From NCBI GenBank assembly GCA_002410325.1, contig DHRK01000033.1, positions 10,350 through 74,349 on the forward strand: DNA of 64,000 nucleotides, read 5' to 3'. Position 1 is the first letter of the stretch; every line of letters starts with the position of its first letter. This DNA is from Syntrophomonas sp. UBA5314 (lineage in GTDB: Bacteria; Bacillota; Syntrophomonadia; Syntrophomonadales; Syntrophomonadaceae). Made by a program: the position numbers and the translations under genes. The notes beneath the pieces were generated by a model. That model was not told the origin of the DNA, ran no database searches, and saw only the letters and a list, made by a program, of their open reading frames with translations. Positions 60,403-64,000 of this stretch are shown here, piece by piece.

Positions 60403-61764
60403 TTATTGGGCCCAGCCGGGTATCCAGTCCGGTTGGCTCCAGGATGTAGCTGGCGATTCAGAGTTGCCAGAAGGCTTCTGCGTCCCTGAACCATTTGACG
60501 GGTTGTCTTTCGTTTCAGGCGGCTTGGTGGAATCCCCAGGATTGGTTCCCGAACCGGAATCCCCTGGTTTAGTGCCATCCGATGGTTTAGTGCCATCCGA
60601 CGGTTTGGTGCCATCGGATGGTTTGCTTCCATCCGATGGCTGAGTTCCATCTGATGGTTTAGTGCCATCCGAAGGCTGGGTTCCCGAGCCGCTACCGGTT
60701 CCCGGCTGGGTGCCGTTGGTCGTACCCGAGTTGGGTCCCGTAGTCGTTTGCCCGGCCGGTCCCTGGGGTTCGGGGGTCGTGCCCTGGCCTCCCTGAGCAG
60801 GCTCGGCGCCATCTTCTACCGGCTCCACAGGTTCACGGCTCACCCAGGTGGGCGGATCGTGAATGACATCAAAGTTCTGTCCAGCCAGCAAAGCATCGAT
60901 CAGGCCTATTGATATTTTTTTATCGGCTTCCCAGTAGCTGGCTCCATCCTTGGGACTGGTGAACGAATATCCCGGCAGAGTCTGGGTGATTATCTCGCCA
61001 GTGGTAAAATCCTTGGCTGCAGTCATCAGATAGGCCAGGTCGCCTACTGGTATATTGGTTTTAACGCTGTCCATCAGCTGGGGAACCAGATCGGGCAGCT
61101 TGGTTATGGTTTTGGTTTGCAGAACTTCTTTGGCCAGGGCCTTGAGGAATTTGGCCTGACGCTGGGTACGGCCAATGTCAGCTGTAGGGCCGCCCCGATA
61201 ACGAACGTATTTCAAAGCGTTTTCACCGTTCAAGCGCTGGGTTCCCTTGGGAATGTTAATATTCAGATAGGGATCCGGATCATAATGTTTAAAGTCGGTC
61301 TCCACATCTATAGTAACCCCTCCCAGGGTGTCGATGATCTTTTCGAATCCCCAGAAGTTAGTAATTACATAGTAATCAACCTTGGTGCCCAGCAAATCAC
61401 TGACCGCCTGGCAGGCTCCCTCCGGACCCTTGGTCAGATTAAGGCTATTGATTTTCACTTGTTTCCCGGTCGAGGATTCAATCCGGGTATCTCTCGGGAT
61501 CCAGACCATGACCACCTTTTGATTCTTGGTGTCGATACTGGCCAAAATCATGGTATCGCTGCGGGAATTGGCCGACATATCACGGGCGTCAATGCCCATA
61601 ATAAGAATATTCACCACTTTTCCCTGGGAAACCATTTCGATAATACTCTGTTTAAAACCGCTGTCGAATAATTTTCCTGCCAGAGCACCGCCTCCGAAAA
61701 ATAGGACAAATACTCCTAGACCGATCAAAATCTGCTTGTAGTTGGCTTTTATTTTTTCTATCAT
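60403..61764 (-). CDS. LytR-CpsA-Psr (LCP) family wall-polymer transferase with repeat tail
   Basis: 453 residues: a short cytosolic end, one membrane helix (about 12-30), an LCP domain (about 45-300) with NILIMGIDAR, SRSDTMILASID, VWIPRDTRI, the YRGGPTADIGRTQRQ motif with the catalytic Arg residues, and then a disordered tail from about residue 325. The tail is built of PSDGT/K units repeated about seven times and ends in hydrophobic TSWSQPDWIPGWAQ. LCP proteins attach teichoic acid-like or capsular polymers to peptidoglycan; the neighbouring carbohydrate locus may supply the polymer, though that is speculative. Confidence 0.88.
   Translation of the reverse strand: MIEKIKANYKQILIGLGVFVLFFGGGALAGKLFDSGFKQSIIEMVSQGKVVNILIMGIDARDMSANSRSDTMILASIDTKNQKVVMVWIPRDTRIESSTGKQVKINSLNLTKGPEGACQAVSDLLGTKVDYYVITNFWGFEKIIDTLGGVTIDVETDFKHYDPDPYLNINIPKGTQRLNGENALKYVRYRGGPTADIGRTQRQAKFLKALAKEVLQTKTITKLPDLVPQLMDSVKTNIPVGDLAYLMTAAKDFTTGEIITQTLPGYSFTSPKDGASYWEADKKISIGLIDALLAGQNFDVIHDPPTWVSREPVEPVEDGAEPAQGGQGTTPEPQGPAGQTTTGPNSGTTNGTQPGTGSGSGTQPSDGTKPSDGTQPSDGSKPSDGTKPSDGTKPSDGTKPGDSGSGTNPGDSTKPPETKDNPSNGSGTQKPSGNSESPATSWSQPDWIPGWAQ
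60560..60685. repeat. 15-bp tandem repeats inside the LCP gene
   Basis: About seven units of 15 bp encode PSDGT or PSDGK-like pentapeptides. Units differ mainly at third codon positions and in the Q/K and T/S swaps. Such arrays change length by slippage, so the tail length may vary between strains. Confidence 0.8.
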
Positions 61765-61863
61765 TTAAATGAAATTCCTCTCCCCGGTCGGTCATATATC
61801 TCAAATAACTAATTTTAACAGTTTATCCCGGGTGATGTCCATCTATATATTGCGGGTAAGACT

Positions 61864-61876
61864 AACGTTGTACTAG
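61864..61876. repeat. 13-bp match to half of the left-edge palindrome
   Basis: AACGTTGTACTAG is identical to one arm of the palindrome at 98-137. The flanking bases diverge within a few positions, so this may be a decayed copy. It lies in the 123-bp gap between HflX and LCP. Confidence 0.4.
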
Positions 61877-61887
61877 CGCCGGTTCGG

Positions 61888-63018
61888 TCAGGTAGCGTCC
61901 GACTCTTCGCCGTTTAAACGCCGGGTCAAGGCGTTAAGCAAGCCGCTCATCCCCTCCCCGGTCCGGGATGAAACCAGCAATGCCTCAAAGGCCGGCGCCG
62001 ATTCGGGAAGCAGGTCCGTTTTGGTGAAAACCTGCATTATTTTACCCTGGTCAGCACCCAATTCTTCCAAAACCATCTCCACCACCCTCATTTTTTCAAG
62101 GTATTGGGGATCCGACAGATCGATGACATGTACTATCAGATCAGCCCGGGCAGCTTCCTCCAGGGTTGACCGAAACGCCTGCACCAGATGGTGGGGAAGA
62201 TTCTGGATAAAACCCACCGTATCTGTGATAAGGAAACCCGGGTGGTGGGGAAGCCCTATTTTTCTGGTGGTCGTTTCCAGGGTTTGAAAGAGCCGGCTGT
62301 CCGCTTCCGCCTGGTCATGTCCGCTGCTGTGTCCCATGCGGCACAGGGCATTAAATAAGGATGACTTGCCCGCGTTGGTATAGCCCACCAGTGAAACTTC
62401 TTTTATTCCGGCCCGCTGCCGGCTTTTACGATGCAGGCTGCGGGTTTTTTCTATTTTGCCCAGCTGCCTTCTCAGGTCTTGTATCCGCCGCCTGATATAG
62501 CGGCGGTCCATTTCCAGCTTCTGCTCACCGGCCCCCCTGGTTCCAATACCCGCCCCCAGACGGCTCAGCTCGGTTCCCACTCCGGTAAGACGGGGGAGGC
62601 GATAAGCCAGGGCAGCCAATTCCACTTGAAGTTTGCCCTCCCGGGAATGAGCCCGCTGGGCAAATATGTCCAGGATGAGCATGGTGCGATCCACAATCCG
62701 AACCGGCAACCGGTCTTCCAGATTGCGCATCTGTACCGGGGTCAATTCATGGTCGAATACCGCCAGATCCGGTTTCTCCCGGTCAAGCAATTCCCGCAGT
62801 TCTTCCAGCTTGCCTTTACCGATATAGGTGGCGTTGTTGGGACGCTGCTGGGTTTGCACCAGGCTGCCTGCCACAACGCCTCCCGCGGCCTTGACCAGAG
62901 CCTGCAATTCCTGAAATGATGACTCGAAATCCGGGTTTCGCCCCTTCTCGCGGACTCCAACCGTTATTGCTCTCTCTCGTTTATCTTCTATGTTTTTTTC
63001 TCCCCTCCCTGGCAGCAA
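61888..63018 (-). CDS. hflX: GTPase HflX
   Basis: About 376 residues from TTG 63018; the true start is uncertain. The HflX N-terminal domain (GSLVQTQQRPNNATYIGKGKL, FDHELTPVQMRNLE) and the glycine-rich linker (RLTGVGTELSRLGAGIGTRGAGE) precede the GTPase domain: P-loop GYTNAGKSSLFNAL, DTVGFIQNLPHHLVQAFRSTLEE and TKTD. It splits stalled ribosomes. A very good ribosome site, GGGAGGGG, stands 8 bp before an in-frame ATA (62991), while the TTG and GTG options upstream lack good sites. The gene overlaps the end of the YgiQ gene by 38 bp if the TTG is used. Confidence 0.92.
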   Translation of the reverse strand: MLPGRGEKNIEDKRERAITVGVREKGRNPDFESSFQELQALVKAAGGVVAGSLVQTQQRPNNATYIGKGKLEELRELLDREKPDLAVFDHELTPVQMRNLEDRLPVRIVDRTMLILDIFAQRAHSREGKLQVELAALAYRLPRLTGVGTELSRLGAGIGTRGAGEQKLEMDRRYIRRRIQDLRRQLGKIEKTRSLHRKSRQRAGIKEVSLVGYTNAGKSSLFNALCRMGHSSGHDQAEADSRLFQTLETTTRKIGLPHHPGFLITDTVGFIQNLPHHLVQAFRSTLEEAARADLIVHVIDLSDPQYLEKMRVVEMVLEELGADQGKIMQVFTKTDLLPESAPAFEALLVSSRTGEGMSGLLNALTRRLNGEESDAT

Positions 63019-64000
63019 CGCCTTTAGTTTTGCGAGGGGAATTTTCTCCCTTTTTACCAGTACCAAACTGAAGTTCAAAACTTTCACCCGGCCTGGTCTT
63101 TTTTCCTCCCCACAGTGACTTGGGCCCACTGCCGGTCAAATCAAGCCTTTGGCAGGCCCTTAAGGCTTCCTCGGCATGGGCCCGGTTGCGCGGATCGCGG
63201 AACTGCAGGATGGCCCTTTGCCAGCGGCGCTCTTTAGCCTCCCGGGGAACATGAATCTCCCTCCCGGTAACCGGGTCCAGTCCGCTTACATACATAGCGG
63301 TGGACAGAGTCATGGGAGTGGGGGTAAAGTTCTGGATCTGCTCGGGCTGAAAATGCAGCTCGTCTTTAAAGAATTCGGCCAGGGCAATATTGTCCTCCAG
63401 ACGACAGCCGGGGTGGCCGGAAATAAAATAAGGCACAATGTAGATATCGCGTTTTAATCCCCGGCTGATTTCTCGGAAGGTTTTGGTGAAGCGCCGGTAA
63501 CAGGCCAGGGAAGGTTTATTCATCAGCCGGGTGACATGATCGGCTATATGCTCGGGAGCTATCTTTAGCTGGCCGCCCACATGATGCCGGCAGAGTTCGG
63601 GCAGGTAGATGCCCGACTTATCCTGTATGGCCAGGTCATAGCGCACCCCTGACGATACAAAAAGATGGCGCACCCCGGGAAGCTCGCGCAGCCTGCGCAG
63701 CATTTTAACATTCGATGAATGATCGGTGTTCAGGTTGGCACAGGCCCGGGGCACCAGGCAGCTGCTTTTGCGGCAGGTCCGGCACTGGCCCTCGTCCTTG
63801 CCCCCGAGACGGTACATATTGGCGGACGGCCCGCCCACATCGCTTATAGTCCCCTTGAAATCCGGGTGAACGGTCAGCTTGCGTGCCTCACGGACCAGGG
63901 ACTCAATGCTGCGGCTCTGGATAAAGCTCCCCTGGTGCAAAGCCAGGGAACAAAAAGAGCAGGCTCCAAAGCAGCCGCGGTGGCTGACGATGGAAAACTG
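62981..64000 (-). CDS. YgiQ-type (UPF0313) radical SAM protein, 5' end beyond the window
   Basis: The last 339 codons, read on the minus strand, with the start outside the right edge. The radical SAM cluster motif CFGACSFC is at the very edge (CxxxCxxC), followed by SRSIESLVREARKL, a Cys-rich GQCRTCRKSSCLVPRAC stretch, LKIAPEHIADHVTRLMNKPS, and IVPYFISGHPGC, all usual for YgiQ. Substrate and reaction are not known to me. The basic tail RKKHRR overlaps or abuts hflX. Confidence 0.9.
   Translation of the reverse strand, partial: QFSIVSHRGCFGACSFCSLALHQGSFIQSRSIESLVREARKLTVHPDFKGTISDVGGPSANMYRLGGKDEGQCRTCRKSSCLVPRACANLNTDHSSNVKMLRRLRELPGVRHLFVSSGVRYDLAIQDKSGIYLPELCRHHVGGQLKIAPEHIADHVTRLMNKPSLACYRRFTKTFREISRGLKRDIYIVPYFISGHPGCRLEDNIALAEFFKDELHFQPEQIQNFTPTPMTLSTAMYVSGLDPVTGREIHVPREAKERRWQRAILQFRDPRNRAHAEEALRACQRLDLTGSGPKSLWGGKKTRPGESFELQFGTGKKGENSPRKTKGVAAREGRKKHRR

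Noticed and set aside
1..64000. CRISPR array, insertion sequence, rRNA or tRNA genes
   Set aside because: I saw no regularly spaced repeats, transposase-like protein, tRNA cloverleaf or rRNA-like sequence anywhere in the window.

Overview
The window looks like a chromosomal segment of a spore-forming, anaerobic Gram-positive bacterium of the class Clostridia. The signs are a PdaA-type cortex deacetylase, GatCAB, fused or reordered trp genes, a secretin-less Tad pilus locus, frequent TTG/GTG starts behind strong AGGAGG-type ribosome binding sites, and a mid-50s-looking GC content. The overall style resembles the Syntrophomonas/Peptococcaceae lineages, but I cannot fix the genus from sequence reading alone. 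Most genes are chromosomal housekeeping genes.

Layout. 1-3800: a repeat-like left edge with a 40-bp perfect palindrome, a HAD protein, two tandem structured RNA elements followed by a terminator, a three-gene minus-strand set (CBS pair, permuted NlpC/P60 protein, membrane protein), then a small gene and pdaA. 3800-9800: a tight four-gene operon of three unrecognised, mostly helical proteins and an Hsp70/actin-fold ATPase, convergent with a MerR-type gene. 9800-18200: an acetate-transporter-like gene behind an attenuator-like hairpin pair, a cell-wall glucosaminidase, a hybrid histidine kinase, DegV, NADP-isocitrate dehydrogenase and a homocitrate/Re-citrate-synthase-like gene. 18200-29200: gatCAB, ligA and pcrA, a neighbourhood commonly contiguous in Firmicutes but here interrupted by an AT-rich stretch (about 21.5-23.7 kb; secreted cysteine peptidase, anchored exported protein, possible short peptide) and a MarR/PPOX pair with a repeated operator. 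29300-37200: DUF1287, Smr and PAP2 genes, then a minus-strand operon trpD-trpC-trpF-DAHP synthase-trpE(G) with a clear promoter and an early terminator in a leader of about 440 nt. 37300-48800: GGDEF and SPFH proteins, then a complete Tad/Flp pilus operon (flp, prepilin peptidase, tadE, two tadG-like genes, cpaB, tadZ, tadA, tadB, tadC) tailed by DUF192 and a small membrane protein. 48900-64000: YitT, an rRNA methyltransferase, a mannose-linked carbohydrate locus, PepF, an LCP protein, HflX and a truncated YgiQ-type radical SAM gene at the right edge.

The two most interesting systems are as follows. (1) The mannose locus at 51.3-58.3 kb contains a GDP-mannose pyrophosphorylase, a GT4 glycosyltransferase, an alpha/alpha-barrel-like protein, and a convergent 1174-residue protein joining a GT2-like domain to a GH130 mannoside-phosphorylase domain. 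GH130 enzymes release mannose-1-phosphate, which is the substrate of the pyrophosphorylase, so the locus could build and mobilise a mannan-like polymer. The same bipartite DNA element precedes both glycosyltransferase genes. (2) The Hsp70-like operon has partners that I cannot assign to any family. A third unexplained item is the tandem three-way-junction RNA pair at 698-956, whose two copies share an identical internal loop but otherwise little sequence.
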